DNA from: Acidimicrobiales bacterium
GTDB taxonomy: Bacteria; Actinomycetota; Acidimicrobiia; Acidimicrobiales; SHLQ01
Direction: 5' to 3'
Length of the DNA: 64,000 nt
Assembly (NCBI GenBank): GCA_020629635.1
Contig: JAHDCX010000005.1
Coordinates: 94,525 to 158,524 of the forward strand
The notes below the pieces were generated by a model, which searched no databases, was not told the DNA's origin, and saw only the letters and a list, made by a program, of their open reading frames with translations. Shown piece after piece: positions 23,370 to 32,291 of the stretch (positions are counted from its first letter, which is position 1; each line of letters opens with the position of its first letter). A program made the translations under genes and the position numbers.

Positions 23370-24272
23370 ATGAGCCGGTCCAACACTTCCGCAAGCACAT
23401 CCACCAACATCGACGTTTCGGAGCTCCGACTCGACGTCGACGTTGCGTCGCCGCCGGCCACAGGAGCCAACCTCGACGACTGGTTCTCGTTCTCGGAGAT
23501 CTTCCGTCGCGTACTCGCCTCTGCACACGAAGAACTCTCACGGTCGAGCACGCCACTGTTCTGGAGTGGCGTCGCAGCAGGCCTCGCTCTCGGATTGACG
23601 TTTCTCTCCCGAGTGGTCTTCAGCGAGATCGGCTCGTCGCCGCTCATCGGAAACCTGCTCTACCCAATCGGTTTCATCCTCATCGTGCTCGGCCGGTACC
23701 AGTTGTTCACCGAAAACACATTGACGCCCGTGGCGCTCGTCCTCACCGGTCTGGCGAAGGCCCGTCAGCTCACCCGCTTGTGGCTCGTCGTACTGGCCGG
23801 AAACCTCGTCGGGGCGATTGGGATGGCCGCCCTGTTGGCGTGGTCCGACGTGTTCACCCCGACTGCTGCAGACGTGGCCGAGAAGCTCGGCGCACATGCG
23901 CTCGAAGCTTCGACCTCGACCGTGCTGGCCCGCGCAGTCATTGCCGGCTGGATCGTCGCCTCGATGGTGTGGCTCCTCCACGGAGCCCGAGACACGCTCG
24001 CCCGCTTCGCCATCGTCTGGTCACTCATGTACTTGATCGGAGTCGCAGATCTCTTCCATGTGGTCACCGGGACGCTCGAGGTCACCTACCCAGTCTTCTC
24101 GGGAGCGGCGGACTGGGCCGGAGTTCCCGCCTTCGTGGCGACCGTCCTGCTCGGCAATGTCATCGGCGGAGTTCTCTTCGTCGCCGTCCTCAACTCAGCA
24201 CAGTTCGGCCGGGAGGACGGTGGTCGTCTCGCAGCACGTCTCCGCTCTACAGCTCGCCACCACGCCCAGTGA
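23370..24272 (+). CDS. Formate/nitrite transporter (FNT) family channel
   Basis: 300 residues with an N-terminal cytoplasmic region of about 50. Family traits are the FSFSEIFRRVLASAHEELSR amphipathic start, six membrane segments, the LGRYQLFTENTLTPVALVLT segment with a Gln-Leu-Phe-Thr-Glu-Asn motif typical of FNT helix breaks, and LLGNVIGGVLFVAVLNSAQF at the end. The FNT family carries formate, nitrite, hydrosulfide or lactate; no neighbouring enzyme fixes the substrate here. Some actinobacterial members sit near stress genes, as this one does (small stress-type proteins follow). Confidence 0.82.
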   Translation: MSRSNTSASTSTNIDVSELRLDVDVASPPATGANLDDWFSFSEIFRRVLASAHEELSRSSTPLFWSGVAAGLALGLTFLSRVVFSEIGSSPLIGNLLYPIGFILIVLGRYQLFTENTLTPVALVLTGLAKARQLTRLWLVVLAGNLVGAIGMAALLAWSDVFTPTAADVAEKLGAHALEASTSTVLARAVIAGWIVASMVWLLHGARDTLARFAIVWSLMYLIGVADLFHVVTGTLEVTYPVFSGAADWAGVPAFVATVLLGNVIGGVLFVAVLNSAQFGREDGGRLAARLRSTARHHAQ

Positions 24273-24530
24273 TCTGGAGCTGCCCGCAAGAGAAGCGCTG
24301 AACTGACCGCAGTGAAGAAGCGATCGTCGATTCACCTCGTCAAGACCGGACCAGCGGAACGAAGGGGTGCGACCGAGTCCGAGCCTCGCTTTCGTCGGCA
24401 GGGACGGATTGGCGCTGCGTCGCATGCGACGGTGGTTGATGTCGCCCGAGCGACTACGCCCCGATCTGGGTGACGTGATGGTGTCTCTGGGCTGAGACGC
24501 TGCTTGCCGTCGGCCGACGTTCGTGGACCA

Positions 24531-24764
24531 CTATCCGTCTTCCGGGCTGCCTGAATCGTCGAGGTCACCGAAGGGTTCCAAAGGAATCGCCTCAGAGCCT
24601 GTGAGATGTGCATCGGCAAGGGTCGTCGCTGGGTTACCTCCAGCGGGCGGAGAGCCGTCCGCCTCACCAAAGCCGTATGAGCCCGGCATGTCCGTGGCCC
24701 GCGACTCGTGCCCTTCCCGTTCCAGGTCATCGAGGGCGTCTTTGTTGGCTGGATCTGTTGTCAT
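24531..24764 (-). CDS. Small acidic Gly/Pro-rich hypothetical protein, 77 aa
   Basis: Starts are possible at ATG 24764 (MTTDPANKDALDDLEREGHE) or 24827. The shorter form is preferred because the start reads as a soluble stress-type protein, although neither has a clean ribosome-binding site. It is low-complexity and probably disordered (GSYGFGEADGSPPAGG). Not recognised. It is divergent from the small membrane protein at 24941. Confidence 0.4.
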   Translation of the reverse strand: MTTDPANKDALDDLEREGHESRATDMPGSYGFGEADGSPPAGGNPATTLADAHLTGSEAIPLEPFGDLDDSGSPEDG

Positions 24765-24940
24765 GTCCAAGGCTGTACCCAAGTGCGGCGAAATCGAATC
24801 ATCAAGTCCTCCAAACGCAACGAGCATCCTCTCCGTCCACGATCAGTGTTGGGTGAGATCAGTGTTGTTTGAACAGCGACAAGAGTGGGAAACGTTCCAT
24901 TGTCGGCCGATGCGCCGACTCTCGAACCGAAAGGACAACC

Positions 24941-25090
24941 ATGAACCTCCTGCTTTCCATCGCTGCCGTCATCCTCGCCATCATGGGCATCGTCAGCCTG
25001 ATCAATGGCGCTGTGCTGTACGGCATCATCCTCCTGATTGCCGCCGCGGTGATCGGCCCCGGCGGATACTCGATCGCTCGAACGCGCTGA
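24941..25090 (+). CDS. Small hydrophobic GPGG-motif membrane protein, 49 aa
   Basis: ATG 24941 follows AAAGGAC by seven bases. Nearly the whole protein is two membrane helices (LLSIAAVILAIMGIVSLING and AVLYGIILLIAAAVIGPGGY), ending in SIARTR. Short actinobacterial proteins of this kind, with a terminal GPGG-S-xxxR, are widespread and without known function. It is followed after 46 bases by an Ala-rich helical protein, probably in one transcript. Confidence 0.6.
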   Translation: MNLLLSIAAVILAIMGIVSLINGAVLYGIILLIAAAVIGPGGYSIARTR

Positions 25091-25136
25091 GTCCCTGCTG
25101 ACAACCACCCGTACCAGTTTCTTGAAGGAGCCCTCA

Positions 25137-25673
25137 ATGAAGACCCCAGATGTTGATCTCAACGACCGCCTCGACCAGCTCGAGGAGTCGCTCCCGCAAC
25201 CACTCGACGCAACGTTGCGCCTCCAGCGAACGATCGTCGGCCGTGCTGCAGACGCGACACGCAGCGGAACGAAAGCTGTCGCAGGATCCGCCAAGGTGAT
25301 CGCCGACGCCCAACTCACCGCTGCGAAGACCGTGGTTGGAACCGCCCGGCATGCTGCCTCGGTGGCCAGCGATGCTGGCAGAACGGTGGTGGGCCAGACC
25401 CGCGCTCAACTCCGCTCGGTAGCCGACGCTGCCGGTTCAGAAGGATCCGATTTGGCTGCAAATGCGAAGAATGCAGCGAATTCGGCGCGATCACGCGCTG
25501 GTGATGTGCTCGAAGCTGTCGAGGTGGCGGTCGACGACGACGTCGCTCTCACGAACGAGACCTACGCCGACCTCACGAAGGAGGAGCTCTATCGCAGGGC
25601 AAAGTCTCTCGACATCTCCGGACGCTCGTCGATGTCCAAGCCCGAGCTGATCGCGGCGATCGACGCACTCTGA
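25137..25673 (+). CDS. Ala-rich helical protein with C-terminal SAP/Rho-N-like domain
   Basis: 178 residues from ATG 25137, with GAAGGAG eight bases upstream. Residues 30-125 are long Ala/Ser/Thr-rich helices with an 11-residue-like rhythm (GTKAVAGSAKVIADAQLTAA, SVASDAGRTVVGQTRAQLRS), similar to LEA-type or phasin-like proteins. The last 36 residues (YADLTKEELYRRAKSLDISG, then SSMSKPELIAAIDAL) are a clear SAP/Rho N-terminal-like nucleic-acid-binding helix-loop-helix. This suggests a desiccation or nucleoid-associated stress protein, which is inference. Confidence 0.65.
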   Translation: MKTPDVDLNDRLDQLEESLPQPLDATLRLQRTIVGRAADATRSGTKAVAGSAKVIADAQLTAAKTVVGTARHAASVASDAGRTVVGQTRAQLRSVADAAGSEGSDLAANAKNAANSARSRAGDVLEAVEVAVDDDVALTNETYADLTKEELYRRAKSLDISGRSSMSKPELIAAIDAL

Positions 25674-25701
25674 AGATCGTCAGGACGCGAAGGACTCGCC
25701 G

Positions 25702-26913
25702 ATGTTCGAAGCTCATGGCGACCAACTGTCGGGTATCCGCATCGATGAAGCTGCGATCGATTCTGCGCAGGCAGCGCTCGTTGACGAGATCGAGACTCTC
25801 ACCGGGTCCACCGTCCAGCCAGCCCATCTCATCGATGTTCTCGAGAACGGGGAGGAAATCTTTCCGGCGATGCTCGACGCAATACGAGCTTCGACAACGA
25901 CGATTGACCTGTTGACCTACGTGTACTGGTCCGGTTTCGTTGCCGATCGGTTCGTCAACGCTCTCGAGGATGCCGCTCGACGCGGAGTTCGAGTGCGGTT
26001 TCTGCTTGACGCAGTCGGCGCCAGAGGGTTCGACGATGCTGCCAACAATCGACTCCGCTCGGCAGGATGCGATGTGCGGCTGTTTCGGCGGCCGACCGTA
26101 GCGAACCTGCCCGGCTTGATCCATCGCACGCACCGGAAGTTGCTCATATGCGATGGCCACATCGGCTTCACCGGTGGAGTCGGAATCGCCGACGAATGGG
26201 ACGGCGACGGCAAATCCGAGAACGAGTGGCGCGATCTCCATCTTCGCATTGAAGGGCCGTCGGTCAAGGCGATGACTGCTGCCTTCGTCGACAATTGGGT
26301 CGACGAAGGCGGTGCCGCCGCCGATTGGAACGAGTCTGACGTGCCCGGCATCCGTTCAGAGGACGGCGCTCACGTCGCCGCAATCTCCGATTCACCGGAG
26401 GAACGTGTCAGTCGTATTCACGTTCTCCTCGGTGCCCTGTTTCGGGATGCATCGACAACCATCACGGTCGCCACGGCCTATCTCAACCCCACTGTCGACC
26501 TCTGCACAGAGTTGTGTGCCGCCGCACGTCGGGGCGTGCGGGTCGATCTGATCGTTCCGGGTTCGAGGATTGACAAACAGATCTCACGGATCATCGCCTG
26601 GGGGCACTACGAAGACCTCCTTCTTGCGGGAGTTCGACTCCACGAGTACCAACCCTCCATGTATCACGCAAAGGCGATCACGGTGGATGGAAGGGTCGCC
26701 GTTGTCGGGTCACCCAATCTCAACCGGCGGAGCCGAAGCCTCGACCACGAAACCGCCCTTGTCATCATCGATGCGGCGGTTACGGCCCGTATCGATGATG
26801 CCCTTCGAGTCGACATTGCCCGAAGCAGCGTGGTCGATTGCGATTGGCCAGGGCACTTCGAGTGGCGCCGACGACTCGGGCGACTCGTTTCGCCCCTGCG
26901 GCCCTTCGCCTGA
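25702..26913 (+). CDS. Phospholipase D family protein, cardiolipin synthase-like
   Basis: 403 residues. It has two HKD motifs: His144-Lys146-Asp151 (THRKLLICDG) and His322-Lys324-Asp329 (YHAKAITVDG), each followed by the G-G or SxN segment (FTGGVGIADE; VGSPNLNRRS). These are the catalytic halves of PLD enzymes. Unlike canonical cardiolipin synthases it has no N-terminal membrane helices, so it is either a soluble or peripheral ClsB-like synthase or another phosphatidyl-transferase. It follows the Ala-rich stress protein by 28 bases. It converges with the phosphatase gene, leaving only five bases between stops. Confidence 0.82.
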   Translation: MFEAHGDQLSGIRIDEAAIDSAQAALVDEIETLTGSTVQPAHLIDVLENGEEIFPAMLDAIRASTTTIDLLTYVYWSGFVADRFVNALEDAARRGVRVRFLLDAVGARGFDDAANNRLRSAGCDVRLFRRPTVANLPGLIHRTHRKLLICDGHIGFTGGVGIADEWDGDGKSENEWRDLHLRIEGPSVKAMTAAFVDNWVDEGGAAADWNESDVPGIRSEDGAHVAAISDSPEERVSRIHVLLGALFRDASTTITVATAYLNPTVDLCTELCAAARRGVRVDLIVPGSRIDKQISRIIAWGHYEDLLLAGVRLHEYQPSMYHAKAITVDGRVAVVGSPNLNRRSRSLDHETALVIIDAAVTARIDDALRVDIARSSVVDCDWPGHFEWRRRLGRLVSPLRPFA

Positions 26914-26918
26914 GTCGG

Positions 26919-28679
26919 TCAGATTGCGGGCGTCGAATTCTCCCGTCCGACGCAGAGAACCACACGATCATCGGAGTTGGCACGACGGTTCTGCGGCCTG
27001 TCCAGAACCACTGCGGGTGTGATGGCATCGACCACGCCAGAGACGAAGCGTGCCAAGCCGTCCAGCGACTCGTCGACGGGCTGATCTCGCCGCTCGACCA
27101 CGCCGTCGGTCATGAGGATCAAGGAGTCGCCGGGGTCCAGCACGAGATTCGACACGTGGTCCGCCTGTGCACGGTTCTCGCCAAACCAACCGAGCGGTGG
27201 GAGCGGTGAGACGTCGCAAACCTCGGCTCGACCATCGCCGCGTCGGACAATCGGCGGCGGGTGTCCCGCCGAGGCGATCTCCACCTTGCCCGAGACCCGG
27301 TTGACCCGGGCCACGATCATCGTGACGAAGTCGGGGTCTTCTCCGGCGCTGCCATGAACAATCAGTTCGGAGACCTCGCGTAGGAGCTCCGACGGGTCGG
27401 CGGCTCGAAGCGCCGCGACGCGGGTCAGCGCACGCACGCTCGACATCGACGCAACGGCTGCCAGACCGTGCCCGGCCACATCTCCCACGACGCACGTCAG
27501 GTGTGTGTCGGTGATGAACACGTCGTAGAAATCGCCTCCCAAACGATCTCGATTCCCCGGCGCTCGATATTCCGCATCGACTCGCCAGCCGTCGATGTTG
27601 CGCACGGCCCCAGGCAGCAACACGTGCTGCAACATCTCTGCGTGGCGCCGCTCTTCGTCGAAGCGCTCTGCGCGCAGGATCGCGTTCGTGGCGAGATCGG
27701 CGATCGCCTCGATGTGGGCCTCGTCCTCTCTCGTCGCCTCCCGTGGCGCCGTGAGTTGGAGAAGCTGGTCCCGGTTGCCATCGGCCAGCGGGAGCCGTTG
27801 CACCTCCCCGCCGAGCGTGTCGAGGACCGCACGCACCTGACTCATCACCTCGTCGACCGACGACACGGCGTTCAGGTCAGCTGCCAGGCGTTGCAGGCGC
27901 GTGCTTCGCTGCAAGGCCTCTTCTCTGTCTGTCACGTCGAGAGCGAACCCGAGAAGCCGCACGGGTCGTCCGTCTGCGGAGAAGAACACCCGACCGCTGG
28001 CTTGCAGCCAGAACGTCGATGAATCGGCACGCTGAGCCCGATACAGGATGCGATAGTCGCCAGCGCCCCCCAACGCCTCCCCGATCGTCGCCTTCACGGT
28101 CTCTTCGTCGTCATGGTGAACGTGTTCGAGGAACGCATCGAACGACGAACCGAACGTGCCGTGTTCGAGTCCATGCAACGATTCGAGCGACGCCGACCAG
28201 CGGACGAACCCCGTCGGAATCTCCCATTCGAACGTCCCTGAATAGGGAAGCGAGAGCGCCACCTCGAGCTCGCGCCCTCGATCCCGGTCCCGAAGCAAGG
28301 ACTCGATTGCCGCGACCAGGAGCTCAGGAGAAACGGGCTCGGTGAGATACTGAGAGGCACCTGCTCGCAATCCTTCGATCACCGCCGTTTCGTCGATTCG
28401 AACAGCACAGCGGTGGATGATCGGAATCGACGCCGTACGCCGATCATCACGAAGCTGACGTGCGAGCTCGACACCGGATCGATCCGGAAGTCCGACTTCG
28501 AGGACGGCGAGGTCTGGCGCACGGAGCGCCATCTCGAGGCACGCGTCGGCATCGTTCGCCTCGACGACGCCGTATCCGGCCTGCTCCAGCCAACGCCGCA
28601 AGCGCTGTCGAGTCTCGGGGCAGTGATCCACCACGAGGATCGTCGCTCGTTCGACGGAGACCTCTTCATCAACGGTCAC
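26919..28679 (-). CDS. Degenerate receiver + PAS + SpoIIE-type phosphatase (RsbU-like)
   Basis: Start uncertain: GTG 28679 is preferred over the longer frame to 28760; about 586 residues. Domains: receiver (about 9-125), PAS (about 150-255, with FSADGRPVRLLGFALDVTDR), a short GAF-like or coiled linker, and a PP2C/SpoIIE phosphatase (about 360-575, LGGDFYDVFITD, VVGDVAGHGLAAVASM, SAGHPPPIV, ILMTDGVVERRD). The receiver is atypical: the phosphoacceptor Asp is Glu (VLEVGLPDRSG) and the conserved Lys is Glu (YLTEPVSP). The phosphatase keeps its metal-binding Asp residues, so it should be active, probably on an anti-sigma antagonist. No partner-switch genes are nearby. Confidence 0.85.
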   Translation of the reverse strand: MTVDEEVSVERATILVVDHCPETRQRLRRWLEQAGYGVVEANDADACLEMALRAPDLAVLEVGLPDRSGVELARQLRDDRRTASIPIIHRCAVRIDETAVIEGLRAGASQYLTEPVSPELLVAAIESLLRDRDRGRELEVALSLPYSGTFEWEIPTGFVRWSASLESLHGLEHGTFGSSFDAFLEHVHHDDEETVKATIGEALGGAGDYRILYRAQRADSSTFWLQASGRVFFSADGRPVRLLGFALDVTDREEALQRSTRLQRLAADLNAVSSVDEVMSQVRAVLDTLGGEVQRLPLADGNRDQLLQLTAPREATREDEAHIEAIADLATNAILRAERFDEERRHAEMLQHVLLPGAVRNIDGWRVDAEYRAPGNRDRLGGDFYDVFITDTHLTCVVGDVAGHGLAAVASMSSVRALTRVAALRAADPSELLREVSELIVHGSAGEDPDFVTMIVARVNRVSGKVEIASAGHPPPIVRRGDGRAEVCDVSPLPPLGWFGENRAQADHVSNLVLDPGDSLILMTDGVVERRDQPVDESLDGLARFVSGVVDAITPAVVLDRPQNRRANSDDRVVLCVGRENSTPAI

Positions 28680-28874
28680 GGTCGATGCACCACCGCACCA
28701 ACGTCGACGATCGAGACCGAGCTGTGCATTCGGACCTCCGTCTGGTCGTCGAGTCTCCACCTGAACACGTGATCACCGACGCCGACAAGTCCCCAATCGG
28801 GGGGTGTTGCTCGTCTCCGGGAGGATGCGCACCGATCGGGTTTGCCGACGACAAGTCTTGGGTAGAGACCGAGC

Positions 28875-29066
28875 ATGACTGAATTCAACGACACCACCCA
28901 CTCGCACGAAGACGCCGCCTCCGAGACCGACGCCGGGCAGCCGTTCGACATCAACGACAGCACCCGAGAAGCGGACGACGACTGCGAGACCGAAGCCAGT
29001 GGCCGGCCCGGTGACCCCTCGGGGTCACCATTCAACATCAACGACAACAGTGTGGACCACGGCTGA
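28875..29066 (+). CDS. Small acidic protein with repeated PF(D/N)IND motif, 63 aa
   Basis: Not recognised. Two related segments, QPFDINDSTRE and SPFNINDNSVD, sit about 30 residues apart in an otherwise Asp/Glu/Ser/Thr-rich, probably disordered chain. There is one Cys and no signal peptide. Its last 17 bases overlap the GTG start of the next ORF (GTG, then the TGA of this gene), which implies translational coupling. The repeated short motif could be a docking or recognition peptide. Confidence 0.5.
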   Translation: MTEFNDTTHSHEDAASETDAGQPFDINDSTREADDDCETEASGRPGDPSGSPFNINDNSVDHG

Positions 29067-29517
29067 ACACGGGCGGTTTCGCGAGAACGACGCGGGGCTG
29101 CTGTTCTTCGCCTGCCAAGCACTGGATCAGCTGGAAGCAGCCGGCGGTCCGCTTGTCGTGAGTGGTTGCGATCGAGACCTGATCACTTTTGCGACCCACT
29201 TCGGCTCGACTGAGACCGTTGTCGCCGAGGTTTGCCCCAGCGACGACGTGTCTCTTGGTAGCCAGATTCGGGGAGCGGCTGTTGCCCACGCCGATGCACA
29301 GATCAACCTCGCGTCCAACACTTCGTCGAACGTCGCACTTGCCGTGCGCGCTGTCGACAATGCGACCATGATCGCCACCGTCGTGTCTCCCATCGGCGCA
29401 GCGTGGCGCCCCTTCGACCGCAACGTTCACGATCCCACCATCCATGTCGCCGACGTCCTCACGTGGGCTGCCGAGCGAGCACGCGATGGCTCCGGGCCCC
29501 AACGGAGGCCCCGTTAG
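29050..29517 (+). CDS. Hypothetical cytoplasmic protein coupled to the PF(D/N)IND protein
   Basis: 155 residues from GTG 29050 (the frame is open further upstream inside the previous gene). It is an alpha/beta soluble protein: FFACQALDQLEAAGGPLVVS, GCDRDLITFATHFGSTETVV, then SNVALAVRAVDNATMIATVV. There is no family match that I can name. The 17-base overlap with the small acidic gene suggests the two products work together. The LuxR response regulator follows 109 bases later on the same strand. Confidence 0.55.
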   Translation: MWTTAEHGRFRENDAGLLFFACQALDQLEAAGGPLVVSGCDRDLITFATHFGSTETVVAEVCPSDDVSLGSQIRGAAVAHADAQINLASNTSSNVALAVRAVDNATMIATVVSPIGAAWRPFDRNVHDPTIHVADVLTWAAERARDGSGPQRRPR

Positions 29518-29626
29518 TGGACCCTTCGACGGACACTCGAGGTCTGTGGCCTCAACACACCGCTACTCCGCCAGGCTGGCGACAAGATGAGGTTTCCCTA
29601 GGCCTGCTCCTGGGAAAACCCCATTC

Positions 29627-30286
29627 ATGAATGCGGTATCTATCGACACTCGTCCCATCACCGTCAGCGTGGTCAACGACTACGAGCTCGTCGTACGAGG
29701 AGTCGAGGCGATGCTCGCCGGCTTCGATCAGCGAGTCGTCGTGGTCGACACGAGCGCAGGTGGTGTTCCAGACGCCGACGTCGACGTTGCCCTGTTCGAC
29801 ACGACTGGTGCACGTGACATTTCGCTGCGTCTGCGCGAGGTCCTCGACAGCGGCTCGACACGGCGGCTGCTCCTGTATTCGTGGGACCCCGCTCGAGCAT
29901 GGGCCTCTGCCCCAGCCGATGATCGAATCGTTGGCTTTCTCTCGAAGACTGCACCTGCGGCCGAAGTCGTCGACGCCATCGAGAGTGCAGCAACATCATC
30001 GCCTCGCACCGCTCCCCCGAAGATCACGACTCAACACCGAGGGTGGATCGAACCGCTGTCTGCACGCGAGTCCGATGTCGCGATTCTGTTGTCCGAAGGA
30101 CTGACGAATCGCGAAATTGCCGATGAGCTGGGACTGTCGATCGAGACCGTCAAGACGTATACCCAGCGCCTCTTCGACAAACTCGGGGCACGAAATCGCA
30201 CCCACGCTGCGGCGAGGATCGTGCACATGGGTCTGTCCGATGGGTCGGGCCGGCTCTTGAGACAGGCAATACCGGTAGCTGGCTGA
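29627..30286 (+). CDS. NarL/FixJ-type response regulator
   Basis: 219 residues. Receiver domain 1-125: the acidic pocket is reduced to VVNDYELV (Asn-Asp rather than Asp-Asp), the phosphoacceptor is Asp in VALFDTTG, and the conserved Lys is in GFLSKTAP. LuxR HTH at 140-205 (LSARESDVAILLSEGLTNRE, IADELGLSIETVKTYTQRLF, DKLGARNRTHAAARIV). No histidine kinase is adjacent. The next gene, convergent with one base between stops, is a clear paralogue with the same Asn-Asp pocket. Confidence 0.85.
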   Translation: MNAVSIDTRPITVSVVNDYELVVRGVEAMLAGFDQRVVVVDTSAGGVPDADVDVALFDTTGARDISLRLREVLDSGSTRRLLLYSWDPARAWASAPADDRIVGFLSKTAPAAEVVDAIESAATSSPRTAPPKITTQHRGWIEPLSARESDVAILLSEGLTNREIADELGLSIETVKTYTQRLFDKLGARNRTHAAARIVHMGLSDGSGRLLRQAIPVAG

Positions 30287-30287
30287 T

Positions 30288-30956
30288 TCAATCGGACGCA
30301 TCGACCGACCGTCTGAGGTCAGTGACATTGTCTTTGCGGGCGATTCCGAGCTCGACGGCGCGCATGACGGCTTGCGCCCTCGAGTGCACACCGAGCTTTC
30401 GGTAGACCCGTTTCAGGTAGGTCTTCACGGTCGACTCGGCCAAGAACATTGCGTGGCCGATCTCGTAGTTGCTGAGACCTCGTGCGACGTGAACGAGCAG
30501 CTCAGACTCCCGTTCGGTGAGCGCAACATCGGCAACGTCGCCACCTTCGTGCAACAACGTTGCATCACCGAAGTCGTGCACGACACATTCTCCCGCGGCG
30601 ATCCGTACGAGAGCGTCGGCGATGTCTTGCGCCGGTGCCGCTTTCGACAGAATGCCGTCGGCGCCTGTCTTGACGATCTCGACGGCCATCGACGTCGAGA
30701 TCTGCCAGGTGTACAACGCGACGTGATTGCAGGTCCCGAGACTCGTGACGTCGCGCAGCCGGTCGAGACCTGCTCGGGGATGCCCGAACGCATCGACCAG
30801 CGCGACGTCTGCGTGAATCGGTCTCAGTTCACCAGCAATGGTGCCCACGATTCGAATCTGATCGCCGTAAGGACGAAGCATGGCGACGACGCCTTCGACG
30901 ATCAGCTCGACGTCGTTCACGACGAGCACATCGATCGGAGGCGAGTTGGGGGCCAC
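30288..30956 (-). CDS. NarL/FixJ-type response regulator, paralogue of the 29.6-kb one
   Basis: 222 residues. Receiver: VVNDVELIVEGVVAML (again Asn-Asp), Asp in VALVDAFG, Lys in GILSKAAP. LuxR HTH: LTERESELLVHVARGLSNYE, IGHAMFLAESTVKTYLKRVY, RKLGVHSRAQAVMRAVELGI. It lies downstream of the glutamate dehydrogenase gene with a 49-base gap on the same strand, and tail to tail with its paralogue. The pair probably arose by local duplication and inversion. Cognate kinase not in the window. Confidence 0.85.
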   Translation of the reverse strand: MAPNSPPIDVLVVNDVELIVEGVVAMLRPYGDQIRIVGTIAGELRPIHADVALVDAFGHPRAGLDRLRDVTSLGTCNHVALYTWQISTSMAVEIVKTGADGILSKAAPAQDIADALVRIAAGECVVHDFGDATLLHEGGDVADVALTERESELLVHVARGLSNYEIGHAMFLAESTVKTYLKRVYRKLGVHSRAQAVMRAVELGIARKDNVTDLRRSVDASD

Positions 30957-31005
30957 ACCTCAGCTTCGGGGCCCACCGCCATCCCGTTGTCCCCCGAATG
31001 AGGGA

Positions 31006-32274
31006 TCAATCGTCCGGAGCCGGTGCTGCGTCGAGTAGCCGTTCGACGGCGATGGCGGCGCCCGCAGTGCGAAGCGACACGCGATCGGCAGCCGCGCGTT
31101 CCCACATGAGTTCGTTCGAGCGTCGAACCCGGTCGACAAGTCCCTCGGTCGGGTCGCCTTCGGTTGATTCGCAACGGTTCGCCAGCCACTCGTAGTACGA
31201 GCCGATGACACCACCAGCATTGGCGGCGATATCAGGGATCGTGGTGATGCCACGCCGATCCAAGACTCGCAGGGCGCGTGCCGTCGCCGGACCGTTGGCT
31301 GCTTCGACAATGAGGTCGGCAGAGACTCGTCGGGCGGTGTCGACGTCGATCGCGCCCTCCAACGCCGCGGGGATCACGATGCGGGCCGCCGTTTCGGTCA
31401 AGACGTCGAACGATGACATCGTCATTCCTTCGTATGCGGTGACACTTCCGGACGCCTGCTTGGCGTCGATGACCGCCTCGATGTCGAGCCCAGAATCGTC
31501 AGCGACTCCACCTCCCGAATCCGACACGCCCACGATGGGGTGCCCGTCCTCGCTCAGAAGTTCGGCGAGCCGCTGTCCGACGGACCCGAAACCCTGAATT
31601 GCGACGGGTACGGAGGTGTCGAGAGAGAGGTTCTCGCGCGCCACCGCAATGGACTCTCTGACGCCGGCTGCGGTTGCGCCCGAGCGGAGGTCGATCCCTC
31701 CACTTTGGAGCGACTTGCCTGTGGCCACGGCTCGGCCATCCATGCCCTGCAGCTCGCCCCAGGTCTTCGCGAAGCGGTCCATGTCGTGCGCACCGGTGCC
31801 CACGTCGGGGCCCAAAATGTCTGTCGAGGGGCCGACGAAGGCGCCGAAAAGGTGGGCGAGCTGGTCGGCGAGCGCATCTCGAGCCTCGTCATCGAGCTGA
31901 CGAGGATCAACGGCCACGCCGCCCTTGGCTCCGCCGTACGGAAGGCCAGCAAGCGCGTTCTTCATCGTCATGACCGATGCGAGGCCAAGTACCTCGTGGG
32001 CCGAGACGCTGGGAGAAAATCGCATCCCACCCTTCCCCGGACCCAAACGACGGTCGTGCTGGCACCGCCAGGCACGCACGATGGTGGGACGGTCCTCGAT
32101 GGTCACCCGCGGATGCACTTCGATGGCCCGCTCGGCGTGAAGAAGGTCCTCGATGTCCACAGCCGACATGTCGAGGTGGAGCGCAGCATCGACGATCGTC
32201 TGTTGTGCAACACCGAGCAAGTCTTCGGTGGTGGCGCCGTGCGCAAACGATGAGGGCGGAAGTAGTGGTGACAT
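31006..32274 (-). CDS. Glu/Leu/Phe/Val-type dehydrogenase, probable glutamate dehydrogenase
   Basis: 422 residues from ATG 32274; the frame is open much further upstream but that part is Arg-rich and not plausible. Substrate domain: RAWRCQHDRRLGPGKGGMRF, the catalytic-Lys motif PYGGAKGGV, and GPDVGTGAHDMD. The Rossmann domain starts at about 215, with IQGFGSVGQRLAELL. Length and motifs fit NAD(P)-dependent glutamate dehydrogenase, linking 2-oxoglutarate, ammonium and glutamate. It follows a small membrane protein gene by 17 bases, so both are likely cotranscribed. Confidence 0.82.
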   Translation of the reverse strand: MSPLLPPSSFAHGATTEDLLGVAQQTIVDAALHLDMSAVDIEDLLHAERAIEVHPRVTIEDRPTIVRAWRCQHDRRLGPGKGGMRFSPSVSAHEVLGLASVMTMKNALAGLPYGGAKGGVAVDPRQLDDEARDALADQLAHLFGAFVGPSTDILGPDVGTGAHDMDRFAKTWGELQGMDGRAVATGKSLQSGGIDLRSGATAAGVRESIAVARENLSLDTSVPVAIQGFGSVGQRLAELLSEDGHPIVGVSDSGGGVADDSGLDIEAVIDAKQASGSVTAYEGMTMSSFDVLTETAARIVIPAALEGAIDVDTARRVSADLIVEAANGPATARALRVLDRRGITTIPDIAANAGGVIGSYYEWLANRCESTEGDPTEGLVDRVRRSNELMWERAAADRVSLRTAGAAIAVERLLDAAPAPDD

Positions 32275-32291
32275 GACGTGATGAGACGTGC

